Assembly: GCA_963792655.1 (NCBI GenBank)
Contig: CAWBWU010000006.1
Span: 186,001 to 250,000 of the forward strand
Source of the DNA: DOZZ01 sp963792655
GTDB lineage: Bacteria; Acidobacteriota; Terriglobia; Bryobacterales; Bryobacteraceae
DNA length: 64,000 bases
Reading direction: 5' to 3'
Part shown: positions 44,901 to 53,378 of the stretch, in pieces
Numbering within the stretch: position 1 is the stretch's first letter
Layout: each line of letters begins with the position of its first letter
Position numbers and translations under genes: made by a program
The notes under the pieces: model-generated
Told to the model about the DNA's origin: nothing
The model's database searches: none
The model's input: only the letters and a program-made list of their open reading frames with translations

Positions 44901-45364
44901 TTCAGAGGCAGTTCGAAAATCGCGTTCCCGGTTACGGTTCCACCAACCGTTGAGTTTTGCGTTTCCACAATACTCGTACTGCTGTCGACCGTGACAGTGT
45001 CTGACACACTGCCGACCTGCATCACGATATCTACACGGAGAGTCTGGTTAATCTCGAGAGCCGCGGTAGGACGAGTCACTACGCGCTGAAACCCAGGGGC
45101 TTCCGCCGTAACTTCGTATTTCCCGATCGGCAATTGCAGCGCCTGGTAATAACCCTGAGCATCCGAAGTCGCATCTTTACTGATGCGGGTGTCAACGTTG
45201 GTAACTACGACGCGGGCATTCACAACAACTCCACCGCTTACGTCGCTGACTACCCCGGCAATCTTGCCCGTTGCGTCCTGCGCGTTCAGTGGCGAACCGC
45301 TGAACATTGTTAAAGCCGCAGCGGCGAAAATAGCTACCGCTGAACTTCCGAGGAAATTCTTCAT
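41927..45364 (-). CDS. TonB-dependent receptor with N-terminal carboxypeptidase-regulatory-like domain
   Basis: An 1145-residue outer-membrane protein of the large acidobacterial type. A signal peptide (AIFAAAALTMFSGSPLNAQ) precedes a CnaB-like beta-sandwich at about residues 30-115 (GKIAGVVSDVSGGVVVNARV). Then comes the plug domain with FELPLNGRNTLDLL and a beta-barrel to the C-terminal Phe (IQVALHLKF). Such receptors are thought to take up large substrates such as glycans or peptides. The start follows GGGAGAG. There is no dedicated binding lipoprotein next to it, so it is not a SusCD pair. Confidence 0.93.
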   Translation of the reverse strand: MKNFLGSSAVAIFAAAALTMFSGSPLNAQDATGKIAGVVSDVSGGVVVNARVVVTNVDTRISKDATSDAQGYYQALQLPIGKYEVTAEAPGFQRVVTRPTAALEINQTLRVDIVMQVGSVSDTVTVDSSTSIVETQNSTVGGTVTGNAIFELPLNGRNTLDLLQTQPGVTPTNPDSGAAGGYSIGGGRTDSVTYLLDGGNNNNLLSNGIVINPNPDAVAEFRVLESNYGAEYGRNAGGVVSVVSKSGSNSLHGTLYDYLRNDALNANTFFNNEQGLARPILKRNQFGGTIGGPIMVPKIFDGRNKLFFFFSYQGQRQTQLVQAGKTNTYTPLEAQGNFSQSVNGAPDQNVVGFLQANPYYQSNPSLAAQGIIDPSKIDPVATAYFKNNLIPTSASGFLFPQASATANDDQYLGKFDYNISTSNVLTGTFTARDTPSISAFNQSNVVGYPVSRETKSYFGTVTYTHTFTPSLINEARVTAQRNNNLNAAPIGNSTIPSQLGIGITPDQSTGPTLLGFLGSGLNIGFSPNGPTNLIDNTYAFYDNVSWVRGKHNIKAGFYFSPYQNNTIYDYYVNGEFYFYGAGGIGSGTDRADFLLGLPDEYLQFGKAPSNIRTKSYAGYAQDEWHVTPRLTLTVGLRYEYNEPKYDTQGRSFSIVPGAQSTRFTNAPTSLLFPGDKGAPKGSNFPDKNDFAPRFGYAFDVFGNGKTSVRGGFGVFYDILKGEDNLQFNGQAPFFGFADIFFDPPSGNQTANLGYLTSPFITNNTGTANSFPSRPPASNINFGDAGFLPFGGGGVYFVDPNLRTPYVFQYNTSIQQQLASNMVLEVGYIGSSAHKLTSLVDRNPDILGTKSRLLGSNFSYLYEFQNVSNANYNGLETQLTKRFGGSDTSLLHGAFFTATYTWSHEIDNASGFRQRNSNVPYYNHSQFRASGDTDVRHVAAISGGWELPFDHLWSSGPRLLTKGWSIYPIATFRSGFPIDISAGLNTRRTDPGPSGAGDAGLVRADVNGKVTYFDPHTFQTINGTNNGGDASVGNYYFNPNQFSNTRLLSLDSQSRSNPSALAGQYSYGTLGRNALRGPGAYNVNLAIAKHFYVGEKLDVELRGDMFNILNHTQFNNPDTNIQDATFGQISSTADPRIIQVALHLKF

Positions 45365-45524
45365 TACTCTCCCTTTTCAAAGCGATTTGTGCGCTCAAAC
45401 AAGGAGCGCGTCTGACGAAGGTGATACGAAACTGAGGTTGACCCTGAAACTGTCACAAACATAGCATGGGCGCTGTTTGTCCAGCGGTGTCGCATAACGC
45501 TTACAGTACGATGTCAGATAGGTT

Positions 45525-46665
45525 ATGGGCAACTTTCTTATTCGCGCTTTGGTTTTCCTGCTTTCGGCATCCGCCGCGTTCGGCGCAGAATCGTATCTGG
45601 TCTTCGCCGGCACTTATACAGCGAAGGGCAGCCAGGGAATTTACGCCTGGCGTTTCAGCACAGCCACCGGAAAGGCAGAGAGTCTGGGTCTCGCGGCTAC
45701 GGCCGATAGCCCGTCTTTCCTTGCCGTTCATCCCAACCAGACAGTACTCTACGCCGTCAATGAAATCGGCAACTTCCAGGGCCAGAAAAGCGGGGCTGTC
45801 AGCGCCTTTCGTATCGAGCGGGCAACCGGGAAACTCACCTTGATCAACCAGGTCAGTTCACACGGTGACGGTCCGTGCCATGTCGCAACCGATGCAACGG
45901 GCAAGACCCTCGCGATTGCGAATTACGGCGGCGGCAACTTCGTTACCTTCCCTTTAGAGGCGGACGGTTCGATCGGGCGCTCGTTCAACATCATCTCGAG
46001 TCAGGGAGGCGGACCTGTGAAGGGCCGCCAGGAAGCGCCGCACGCACACTCAGTCAACTTTGCGCCGGACAACCGTCACATGCTCGCTGCGGATCTGGGT
46101 ACCGACACGATTTTGAACTCAGCATTCGATGCCGCTACCGGGCAGCTTCACGCCGGGCGAGCCCGCGAGAATCACGACTCATCCGGGCGCGGGTCCACGT
46201 CACATGGTGTTTTCCGCAAACGGGAAGTACGCTTACGTCATCAACGAGCTCGATTCCACGATCGTTGCGTATGCCTACGACGCGGATACTGGTGCGCTTC
46301 GCGAATTGCAACGAGTCTCGACGCTACCGGACAACTACCATGGCGCCAGCACCACAGCCGAAATCGCGCTGCACCCGTCCGGGAAGTTTCTCTATGGCTC
46401 CAATCGAGGACATGACAGCATCGCAATCTTCGCTGTCGACGCCGGCACCGGTAAGCTCACGCGATCCGCGAACGTGCCGACCGGGGGCAAAACCCCGCGC
46501 AACTTTGCCTTCGATCCGCAGGGGAAGTACCTGTTTGCGGCGAATCAGGATTCGGACAACATCACAGTGTTCCGCGTGTCAGCAAAGACTGGCGCGCTCA
46601 CACCAACCAAGACCGTTCTGAATGTGAGTAGCCCGGTGGCTGTGTTGTTCGTGCCCGTGAAGTGA
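45525..46665 (+). CDS. Lactonase-family beta-propeller (6-phosphogluconolactonase-like), one frame break
   Basis: A seven-bladed propeller protein of about 380 residues with a signal peptide (ALVFLLSASAAFGAES). The YbhE-family repeats are clear: FAGTYTAKGSQGIYAWRFS, HPNQTVLYAVNEIGNF, THPGAGPRHMVFSANGKYAY and ILHPSGKFLYGSNRG-like blocks. Bacterial homologues hydrolyse 6-phosphogluconolactone, but an exported one more likely acts on other lactones. The frame changes near 46145, where one T must be dropped (GQLTPGEPARI results). Both halves are otherwise continuous. Confidence 0.83.
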
Positions 46666-46669
46666 CTGC

Positions 46670-47944
46670 TTAGCGCGCGTGCAGCGCAAGTACGGTCATA
46701 TCGTCGTGCTGCGGCGCGCCGTTCGCGTAAATGTCGGCCGCACGCACCAGGTGATCGATCAGCCCACGCACCGGCAGCTTGGTGGCGGTGGCGAGTTCAT
46801 CGATCATCGCGTCCTCACCCCACTCGTCGAAGTCACCGTTCATCGACTCGCTGATGCCATCGGAGAAACAGACCAGCCAATCAGACGATTGGAAAGGCAC
46901 GGTATCTTGCGTGAACGTCACGCCTTCCAGGAGACCAACCGGCGGGCCGCCTTCCGATAAGCGCAGCGGCTCTGCGTTTTGGCGATAAATGACAGGCGGC
47001 GCCTGACCCGCGTTGACGTAGGTCATGCGGCTCTGCTTCGGATCGTACTTGGCGAGAAACAACGTTGTATAACGCGTAGGAGGCGTGATATCCAGAATGA
47101 TCTGGTTCAATTCCTTCATCAACGCGGGCAGCGCGTCACTGCGATGCGTGATCAAACTTTCGAGCGATGCCTGAATGCTCGCCATCAACAACGCCGCCGC
47201 GATGCCCTTGCCCGCTACGTCACCCATCGCGACTACAACGGTGTCGTCGGAGAGCGACCAATAGTTATAGAAATCGCCGCCGACCTGAAGAACAGGGCGG
47301 CAAAACCCTTCGCACTCGAGAGCCTGCAGTGCGAGCGGCTCTTGCGGCAATAAACTCTGTTGCACATCGCGCGCGATGTCGAGCTCACACTGCAGGCGGG
47401 TCGCCAGCTCGCGGGAGCGCTGCAGTTGTTGGTTGTCGATCGCTTCGGCAGAGAAGCCCGCGGCAAGACTGACTAAGTCAATATCCGATTCGACAAAGCC
47501 GCCCGGCTTGTTCAGCACCTGGCATGCGCCGACCACTTCACCTTGCCCGTTGCGTAGCGGCACCGTAAGGATCGATTCCGTGCGGTAGCCGCTGTTGCGA
47601 TCAACGGTGTTGGCGAAATGCGAATCAGACTCAGTGTTGTTGACGACGGAGATCTGCCCCGTCTCGATGCAGTTGCCGACGATGCCCTGCCCCGCGGGGA
47701 TGCGAATCTCGCGAAGCCCATCGGACACGCGAGTGTAGAGCTGCTTGGCAACCGGATCTTTCAGCCAGATACTGCAGCGATCCGCGCCCACCAGTTCACG
47801 CGCAAGCGACGCGATGAGAGCGATCTGCGCGTCTTTGTCCTGCTCGCGCCAGATTTGCGCGGCATATTCGAAGATGACGCGTGAGACTCTATCCGCGCCA
47901 GCCGATTCCGAAATTTTAGGCTCTCTTGCGGGGGTCACGTCCAT
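46670..47944 (-). CDS. GAF-domain PP2C/SpoIIE-type serine phosphatase
   Basis: A 424-residue cytoplasmic protein. The GAF domain is at about residues 35-175 (DRCSIWLKDPVAKQLY, IVGNCIETGQI, ILTVPLRNGQGEVVGA) and the PPM/SpoIIE phosphatase domain at 200-424, with metal ligands in VGGDFYNYW and MGDVAGKGIAAALLMA and the C-terminal PQHDDMTVLAL. Such proteins are like RsbU/RsbP, which dephosphorylate anti-anti-sigma factors after sensing a small molecule. There is no RsbV or RsbW gene in the window. It ends five bases from the end of the convergent lactonase gene. Confidence 0.92.
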   Translation of the reverse strand: MDVTPAREPKISESAGADRVSRVIFEYAAQIWREQDKDAQIALIASLARELVGADRCSIWLKDPVAKQLYTRVSDGLREIRIPAGQGIVGNCIETGQISVVNNTESDSHFANTVDRNSGYRTESILTVPLRNGQGEVVGACQVLNKPGGFVESDIDLVSLAAGFSAEAIDNQQLQRSRELATRLQCELDIARDVQQSLLPQEPLALQALECEGFCRPVLQVGGDFYNYWSLSDDTVVVAMGDVAGKGIAAALLMASIQASLESLITHRSDALPALMKELNQIILDITPPTRYTTLFLAKYDPKQSRMTYVNAGQAPPVIYRQNAEPLRLSEGGPPVGLLEGVTFTQDTVPFQSSDWLVCFSDGISESMNGDFDEWGEDAMIDELATATKLPVRGLIDHLVRAADIYANGAPQHDDMTVLALHAR

Positions 47945-47973
47945 TTATAACATCGCGGCCAGAGGTCTTCTTA

Positions 47974-49134
47974 TCACAAAACGGCAGCTTCTTCCAGTGT
48001 TCGCCCTGTTTTGAAACGCGCGAGACTGAGAATTCTCCAATCGAGTATGTCCGATTTCCCGGTCAGGATCACATCGGCAAGGATGCGTCCGGTCGCAGGG
48101 CTGTGCATCACGCCGTGACCGCTGAACCCGTTAGCGAGGTAGAACCCGGGCACGTCCGGCGCTTCGCCGAGTATCGCATGCTTATCCGGCGACATCTCGT
48201 ATAGCCCCGCCCACGCGCGCTTGGGATTCACTTCCACGTCGGTGAACGCCGGTACCCGCGCAGCCGCGCGTTCGAGAATCTTCTCTACAAAGGAGGGCTC
48301 GACGGCGGTGTTGTCGCCGTACTGCTCAGTTGGGTCGTTCCAAGCCAGGAGCGCGCCCAGGCCTTCGGGCCGGAAGTGAAAACCGTTGGACATATCGATC
48401 ACCATCGGGAGTGCCTTATCGAGTTGCTCGCAAGGCTCCGTGGGAACCAGCATGCGGCGCAACGGGCGCACCGGAATTTCCAGGCCCGCCAGCTTCGCGA
48501 CGGACGCGGCCCATGGCCCGGCAGCATTGACGACGATGCGCGTCGGAATGAAATCGCCGTTGGTGTGAACGCCGGCGATGCCTGTGGAGTCGCGCTCGAT
48601 CGCGGTCACGTCCGCTCCGCGCCGCAGAGTGACGCCTTTGTCGCGAGCACGCAGCGTGAACCCTTGCATGATGCTGTAAGGGTCGACAAAGCCATCGGTG
48701 GGGCAGAAACTTGCACCGAGCACATCGTCCATGCGCACGCCCGGCGCGATCTCGCCCGCCTCCTGCGCAGAGATGAGCCGCACCTGCGAAAGCCCGAGCC
48801 GCTGTTGCCGCGCGACGTTCTGCCTGAGCATTGCGAGATGTTCCGGCGCAGTTGCCAGGAAAAGATAGCCCTGCGGTCGGTAGCCGGACGGATGCTCAAG
48901 CGCGGATTCGAATTCCGCGAAGAACGGAATCGAGTAGAGCGACATGCGGATATTCACGTCGGTGCTGAATTGCGCACGCACGCCGCCCATGCTCTTGCCC
49001 GTTGAACCCTTGCCTTGCTGCTGTTCGCGCTCGAGCAGAACGACGTTGGTACATCCGGCTTGCGCCAGGTGCCAGGCAATACTTGCGCCCACGATCCCGG
49101 CGCCGATAATCACCACGTCTGCGGCGTTGGTCAT
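47974..49134 (-). CDS. FAD-dependent oxidoreductase, DAO family (sarcosine oxidase beta / glycine oxidase-like)
   Basis: A 386-residue flavoprotein. The N-terminal Rossmann motif is DVVIIGAGIVGASIAWHLAQ, followed by the GKSMGGVRAQFSTD segment typical of sarcosine oxidase beta-like and dimethylglycine-dehydrogenase-like enzymes. The C-terminal part includes GLYEMSPDKHAILGE and LANGFSGHGVMHSPATG, which close the FAD site. It would oxidise a secondary or tertiary amine such as sarcosine or proline. It follows the O-methyltransferase gene by seven bases, so the two probably share a transcript. Confidence 0.9.
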   Translation of the reverse strand: MTNAADVVIIGAGIVGASIAWHLAQAGCTNVVLLEREQQQGKGSTGKSMGGVRAQFSTDVNIRMSLYSIPFFAEFESALEHPSGYRPQGYLFLATAPEHLAMLRQNVARQQRLGLSQVRLISAQEAGEIAPGVRMDDVLGASFCPTDGFVDPYSIMQGFTLRARDKGVTLRRGADVTAIERDSTGIAGVHTNGDFIPTRIVVNAAGPWAASVAKLAGLEIPVRPLRRMLVPTEPCEQLDKALPMVIDMSNGFHFRPEGLGALLAWNDPTEQYGDNTAVEPSFVEKILERAAARVPAFTDVEVNPKRAWAGLYEMSPDKHAILGEAPDVPGFYLANGFSGHGVMHSPATGRILADVILTGKSDILDWRILSLARFKTGRTLEEAAVL

Positions 49135-49141
49135 CGTGGCG

Positions 49142-49798
49142 TCATAACTTGACTGCGAGCGTCAGCCCGTCTGCGACCGGCAGCATGGAGAGCGCGATGC
49201 GCTTGTCGCTCAGCAGCGTCTCGTTAAATTTCCGCATCACAATCACGTTTGGCTCGTTATTGTTGGGGTCTGCGACGCCGCCTGTTTGCAGAGTATTGTC
49301 GACTGCGATCAATCCACCACGCCTGATCAGTTGCAGCGAGCGCTCAAAATAGTCCGGGTAAGACGGCTTATCGGCATCGATGAACGCGAAATCGAAAGTT
49401 CCGGCCTCGCCTGCGGCGAGCAGTTTATCCAAAGTCTCGAGCGCAGGGCCGATGCGGAGATCAATCTTCGATTCCACACCCGCTTCACGCCAGTAACGCC
49501 GCGCCACGCCAGTGAACTCTTCGCTGATGTCGCAGGCCACGATCTTGCCGTCCGGCGGTAGAGCCAAGGCTACTGCCAGTGAGCTATATCCGGTGAACAC
49601 ACCCAGCTCAAGCGTTCGCCGCGCCCCGATCGCCAGCATCAGAAGCTGCATGAACTGGCCCTGCTCCGGAGCGATCTGCATAATTGCGCGCGGGTGGCTC
49701 GCCGTTTCTTCGCGCAGCCGCTGTAAGATCGGCGGTTCGCGCAGTGTGGCGCCAACGATGTAATCGTGCAGATGCGAGTCCAGCAGTGATTTGCCCAT
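49142..49798 (-). CDS. O-methyltransferase, caffeoyl-CoA OMT-like family
   Basis: A 218-residue class I SAM methyltransferase. SAM motif I is LELGVFTGYSSLAVAL (63-78). FDFAFIDADKPSYPDYFE carries the metal-binding Asp of the cation-dependent family, and GGLIAVDNTLQTGGVADP is motif III. The N-terminus REPPILQRLREETASHP is usual for the bacterial branch, which confirms that the ATG at 49798 is right, although an upstream gene in another frame continues through the first 191 bases. Confidence 0.9.
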   Translation of the reverse strand: MGKSLLDSHLHDYIVGATLREPPILQRLREETASHPRAIMQIAPEQGQFMQLLMLAIGARRTLELGVFTGYSSLAVALALPPDGKIVACDISEEFTGVARRYWREAGVESKIDLRIGPALETLDKLLAAGEAGTFDFAFIDADKPSYPDYFERSLQLIRRGGLIAVDNTLQTGGVADPNNNEPNVIVMRKFNETLLSDKRIALSMLPVADGLTLAVKL

Positions 49799-50540
49799 GT
49801 TTCCGATAGTGATGATAGCCGAAGAACAGCAACATCCCGGACATGAGCAGAATCAGCGTGCCCGGCTCAGGCGTGACAACAGGTGCGAGCGGCGTCGCCG
49901 TGCTCATTTGTGCGCTTTGAATGAGGCCGGTCGTCTGTATTGCGCCGTAGCCTCCACTGCTTTGCAGCAGGCAAGAGCTTCCGAGCGAGTAACCGGGGCC
50001 ACCGCTCAACGTCAGGTCGTTACCCAGATTGAGAATCCACAAATCGACCGGGCCCACGCCTGAGGGGCCAAACATCCGTTGCGCCTGGATTTCGTCGAGC
50101 GATAAAGTTGCAGTCACCATCCCGATGGTCGTGCTGCCCGCGCTCGTCGAAAGAGTCGCCGGCTGCAGAAGCAGCGTCGCAGAGCCGAAACCGGCACGCG
50201 CTCCGGCGTTATTGGTCAGCGGCGACGTCATGCTTCCGTCGCTCGAAGTGAGCGACGCTGATAGCGAATAGCCGGAATAATATTGCGCGGTCGAACCGGG
50301 GATCGACTGCAGATCGGCAAAGCCGGGAAGGGCCAGAAGGCTCAGTTGGAGCTGAGTCGGAAGCGGATCGCCAGGGTTGCTGCGGGCGTAGTTTGTCGCA
50401 TCAATCGTGATTTCTAGAGATTGCCCCTGCGGCAGCACCACCACATTACCGGGGGCTACATTCAGCATACTTGCAGATGCCAAACTGCCCAGAAGCGCGG
50501 CTGTCAAACAAGCCATCCACGCGGCGGACCGGGATATCAC
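49608..50540 (-). CDS. PEP-CTERM protein whose reading frame runs into the next gene
   Basis: An exported protein with a signal peptide (WMACLTAALLGSLASAS), a beta-type body of about 190 residues, and the PEP-CTERM tail VTPEPGTLILLMSGMLLFFGYHHYRKHG. In normal members a stop follows within a few residues of the basic cluster. Here the frame continues for about 62 more residues, rich in Arg and Ala, overlapping the O-methyltransferase gene by 191 bases in another frame. Either the stop was lost, or a base is wrong near 49790-49800. The functional protein presumably ends near residue 248, because exosortase removes the tail. Confidence 0.75.
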   Translation of the reverse strand: MISRSAAWMACLTAALLGSLASASMLNVAPGNVVVLPQGQSLEITIDATNYARSNPGDPLPTQLQLSLLALPGFADLQSIPGSTAQYYSGYSLSASLTSSDGSMTSPLTNNAGARAGFGSATLLLQPATLSTSAGSTTIGMVTATLSLDEIQAQRMFGPSGVGPVDLWILNLGNDLTLSGGPGYSLGSSCLLQSSGGYGAIQTTGLIQSAQMSTATPLAPVVTPEPGTLILLMSGMLLFFGYHHYRKHGQITAGLASARLHRWRHTARTADLTAAARRNGEPPARNYADRSGAGPVHAASDAGDRGAANA

Positions 50541-50620
50541 TCCCCAATGGTAGGATTACCAACGTCATACGCCAATCCCCCGGTGGTTACAATCTGCACT
50601 AGTACTCACACTTTCAACCC

Positions 50621-50626
50621 TATAAT
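50621..50626 (+). promoter_or_regulatory. Candidate -10 box close to the glycosyltransferase start codon
   Basis: A perfect TATAAT ends nine bases before the ATG at 50635, so the transcript would start within about two bases of it. No convincing -35 box was found. Confidence 0.4.
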
Positions 50627-50634
50627 GAGAATCC

Positions 50635-52050
50635 ATGTCACGGTATTTGCTGTCGATACTCGTTCCTCTTTATAACGAGGAGGAGTTCATCGGCATTCTG
50701 CTGCAGCGCGTGCTGGACGCGCCGTTGCCAGACGGAATTGACCGCGAGATCGTTATCGTGAACGATTGCTCACGCGACGGGAGCGGCGCTTCAGTAGAGC
50801 GCTTCATCGCCGCTCACCCGGAATCATCCATTCGCCTCTTCCACCACGAGGTCAATCAGGGTAAAGGCGCAGCCATCCGCACAGCAATCGGGTACGCGCA
50901 AGGCGACTTTACGATTATTCAGGATGCGGACCTCGAGTACGATCCGCGCGAATATTCCCGTCTGCTTGGCCCCATCTTGGCCGGAAAAGCCGACGCCGTA
51001 TTCGGATCGCGCTTCCTGGTATCGGGCGAACGCCGCGTGCTGTATTTCTGGCACTCGCTCGGCAACCAGATGCTGACGCTGCTCTGTAATATCGCAGCCG
51101 ACTTGAACTTAACTGACATGGAGACGTGCTACAAACTGGTTCGCACGTCGCTGCTGAAATCGATTCCCCTCCGCAGCAATCGATTCGGCATTGAGCCAGA
51201 ATTGACCATCAAACTCGCCCGCCGCCGAGCTCGCATTTACGAGATGCCCATCAGTTACCACGGCCGGACGTACGAGGAGGGCAAGAAAATTGGGATGAAG
51301 GACGCGTTCGAAGCGCTCTGGGTCATCCTCAAATTCCGGTTATCGAACGACCTTTATACTGACCCGGGCACTCGCATTCTCGCGAATTTCTCTGAGGCAA
51401 AGCGTTTCAATGGTTGGATGGCCGAGACGATTTCCCCTTACGTCGGCCGCCGCGTACTGGAGATCGGTGCAGGCATCGGCAACCTCACGCGCCAACTCGC
51501 TCCCCGCCGCGAATACTATGCGGCCACTGATCTGGAACAGGAGTACGTGCAGACGCTTTCGTCCAACCTGCACTACCCGCATCTGGATGTCCGCCAATGC
51601 GCGCTCCAGAACCCGGAAGACATGGCTCAGTTCCAGAACAACGTCGACACGATCATTTGCTTGAACGTGCTGGAACATGTCGAGGATGACAAGGGATCTA
51701 TGCGCAACATGTACAACACGTTGCGCCAAGGCGGACGTGCCGTGGTGCTGGTGCCCCACGACCAGGAGATCTTCGGCACGCTAGACACCGTTCTGGGCCA
51801 TTACCGCCGCTATTCGCACCAGCAGTTGCGCGACGTGTTCGAACAGGCCGGGTTCAAAATCGACCGCATCATCGACTTTAATCGTGCCTCGCGCCCGGGC
51901 TGGCAAGTGACCGGAAAGGTGCTCAAGCGCTCCACGATCAACCGGTTCATGCTCCGGCAGTTCGATCGCATGGTCTGGCTGTGGCGCAAAGTGGACCACG
52001 CGCTCCCCTGGCCGCCCACTTCGATCATCGCGGTCGGCGTCAAAGAGTAG
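50635..52050 (+). CDS. Bifunctional glycosyltransferase family 2 / SAM-dependent methyltransferase
   Basis: A 471-residue fusion. The N-terminal GT-A domain (about 1-240) starts LLSILVPLYNEEEFIGILLQ, has NDCSRDGS and the metal-binding IQDADLEYDP (DAD at 97-99), and resembles dolichyl-phosphate mannosyl/glucosyltransferases. The C-terminal class I methyltransferase domain (about 255-430) has motif I VLEIGAGIGNLTRQLAP and a typical LNVLEHVEDD segment. The sugar may be transferred to a lipid carrier and a nearby group methylated, but no substrate can be read from the sequence. No membrane helix is evident. Confidence 0.88.
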   Translation: MSRYLLSILVPLYNEEEFIGILLQRVLDAPLPDGIDREIVIVNDCSRDGSGASVERFIAAHPESSIRLFHHEVNQGKGAAIRTAIGYAQGDFTIIQDADLEYDPREYSRLLGPILAGKADAVFGSRFLVSGERRVLYFWHSLGNQMLTLLCNIAADLNLTDMETCYKLVRTSLLKSIPLRSNRFGIEPELTIKLARRRARIYEMPISYHGRTYEEGKKIGMKDAFEALWVILKFRLSNDLYTDPGTRILANFSEAKRFNGWMAETISPYVGRRVLEIGAGIGNLTRQLAPRREYYAATDLEQEYVQTLSSNLHYPHLDVRQCALQNPEDMAQFQNNVDTIICLNVLEHVEDDKGSMRNMYNTLRQGGRAVVLVPHDQEIFGTLDTVLGHYRRYSHQQLRDVFEQAGFKIDRIIDFNRASRPGWQVTGKVLKRSTINRFMLRQFDRMVWLWRKVDHALPWPPTSIIAVGVKE

Positions 52051-52106
52051 CGGTACTGCCCGTCACCCACCGGCAGCGCGGTGGTGACATACTGAAGCAT
52101 TAGCCG

Positions 52107-52733
52107 ATGACAGCACCTGGCAGTGAGGCACTCATTAACGACGAGTCCGCCGATCTTGCACTCGCGAGAGCGGGTGACACGCAGGCCTTTTCCAACCTGC
52201 TGCAACGCTACGAAGGCAAGATTTTCCGGCTGGCTCAACACATCACGCAAAACCGAGAAGACGCTGAAGACGTTCTGCAAGAGACGTTCCTGAAAGCGTA
52301 CGAGCACCTGGACCAGTTTCAAGGGAATTCTAAGTTCTACACCTGGATTGTGCGCATTGCGGTCAACCAGGCGCTAATGAAACTAAGAAAACGCAAAAGT
52401 GACCGCAGCGTTTCGCTCGATGAAGGCATCGATACAGGTGAGGATATTGTTGCTCGGGAAATAGCCACTTGGGACCCGAGTCCGGAAGAACAGTATTCCC
52501 GCGAAGAATTGAGTGAAATTTTGGATTCCGCCGTGCAGAGTCTGGCTCCGCCTTACCGAACCGTTTTCGTCCTCAGGGATATAGACGACCTGTCGACTGA
52601 AGAGACGGCGGCGGCCCTGGATTTATCCATTCCAGCGGTGAAAAGCCGCCTTCTGCGCGCGCGCCTGCAGCTTCGCGACAAGCTCACAAAATCTTTCAAG
52701 CACAAGGGGGACGGCGCCTTTGCTTACATGTAA
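52107..52733 (+). CDS. ECF-family RNA polymerase sigma factor (RpoE-like)
   Basis: A 208-residue sigma-70 family factor. Region 2 is at about 20-95 (FSNLLQRYEGKIFRLAQHI, NREDAEDVLQETFLKAYEH, FYTWIVRIAVNQAL) and region 4 at 140-195 (LAPPYRTVFVLRDIDDLST, AALDLSIPAVKSRLLRARLQ). The stop overlaps the TTG start of the next gene by 14 bases, and that gene encodes a zinc-finger/cupin protein expected to be its anti-sigma factor. Together they look like a stress-response switch. Confidence 0.93.
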   Translation: MTAPGSEALINDESADLALARAGDTQAFSNLLQRYEGKIFRLAQHITQNREDAEDVLQETFLKAYEHLDQFQGNSKFYTWIVRIAVNQALMKLRKRKSDRSVSLDEGIDTGEDIVAREIATWDPSPEEQYSREELSEILDSAVQSLAPPYRTVFVLRDIDDLSTEETAAALDLSIPAVKSRLLRARLQLRDKLTKSFKHKGDGAFAYM

Positions 52734-53370
52734 AGACTTTTTGGCCGAGCTCAGCGATTTTCTGGACGAGACGGTCAATTACGACATTCGCGAAAAGCTG
52801 GAAACGCACCTGAAAGCGTGCCCCAATTGCTGGGTCATCTGCGATACCACCAAGAAGACCATTCAGGTTTATAAGGCAAACGAGCAGCGCTGGTGCAGCC
52901 CGCCTCCGAATATCCACGCACGCCTGATGGAAGCGCTTGAAAAGAAGGTCGCCGAGAAGAAAGCGGCGATGCCTCAGGAAACCACTCGCAAAATTCAGAA
53001 AGTGAACCTGGCCGAACAGTTCGGCCGTTTTCAAGAGCATTTCGAGCCGCGAATCGCCGGAGAGCTGAACGGTCAACAGGTCAAGCTGGTGAAGTTCCAG
53101 GGCCCGTTCATCTGGCACCATCACGATTCCGAGGATGAGCTGTTCCTCGTCGTGAAAGGTGAGTTTACGATGGAGTTCCGGGAAGCTGGCGACGCCGCCG
53201 TTCAACAAGTGCCGTTGCGCGCGGGCGAGTTCCTCATCGTTCCGAAGGGCATCGAGCACAGGCCCGTGGCCGAGAACGAAGTCGAAGTATTGCTCTTTGA
53301 GCCCGCCTCGACGCTCAACACCGGCAACATCCGCAACGAACGCACCATCGACGAGCTGAAAACTATCTAA
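52720..53370 (+). CDS. Anti-sigma factor candidate: zinc-finger (ZAS) domain fused to a cupin, ChrR-like
   Basis: A 216-residue protein starting at TTG, with AAGGGGG upstream. The N-terminal part has the ZAS zinc motif His-x3-Cys-x2-Cys (H30, C34, C37 in ETHLKACPNCW), which inactivates ECF sigma factors. The second half, from about residue 92, is a cupin with FIWHHHDSEDELFLVVKGE (metal-binding His and Glu) and PKGIEHRPVAE. This order is that of ChrR, the anti-sigma of RpoE in Rhodobacter, which responds to singlet oxygen. The cupin itself looks closest to stand-alone sugar-type cupins, so a recent fusion or a lost stop is also possible. Confidence 0.8.
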   Translation: MLTCKDFLAELSDFLDETVNYDIREKLETHLKACPNCWVICDTTKKTIQVYKANEQRWCSPPPNIHARLMEALEKKVAEKKAAMPQETTRKIQKVNLAEQFGRFQEHFEPRIAGELNGQQVKLVKFQGPFIWHHHDSEDELFLVVKGEFTMEFREAGDAAVQQVPLRAGEFLIVPKGIEHRPVAENEVEVLLFEPASTLNTGNIRNERTIDELKTI

Positions 53371-53378
53371 AGCTCACG

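Noticed and set aside
45525..46665. Treating the lactonase as two separate genes
   Set aside because: The two frames join exactly within one propeller blade when a single T near 46145 is removed, so it is one gene.
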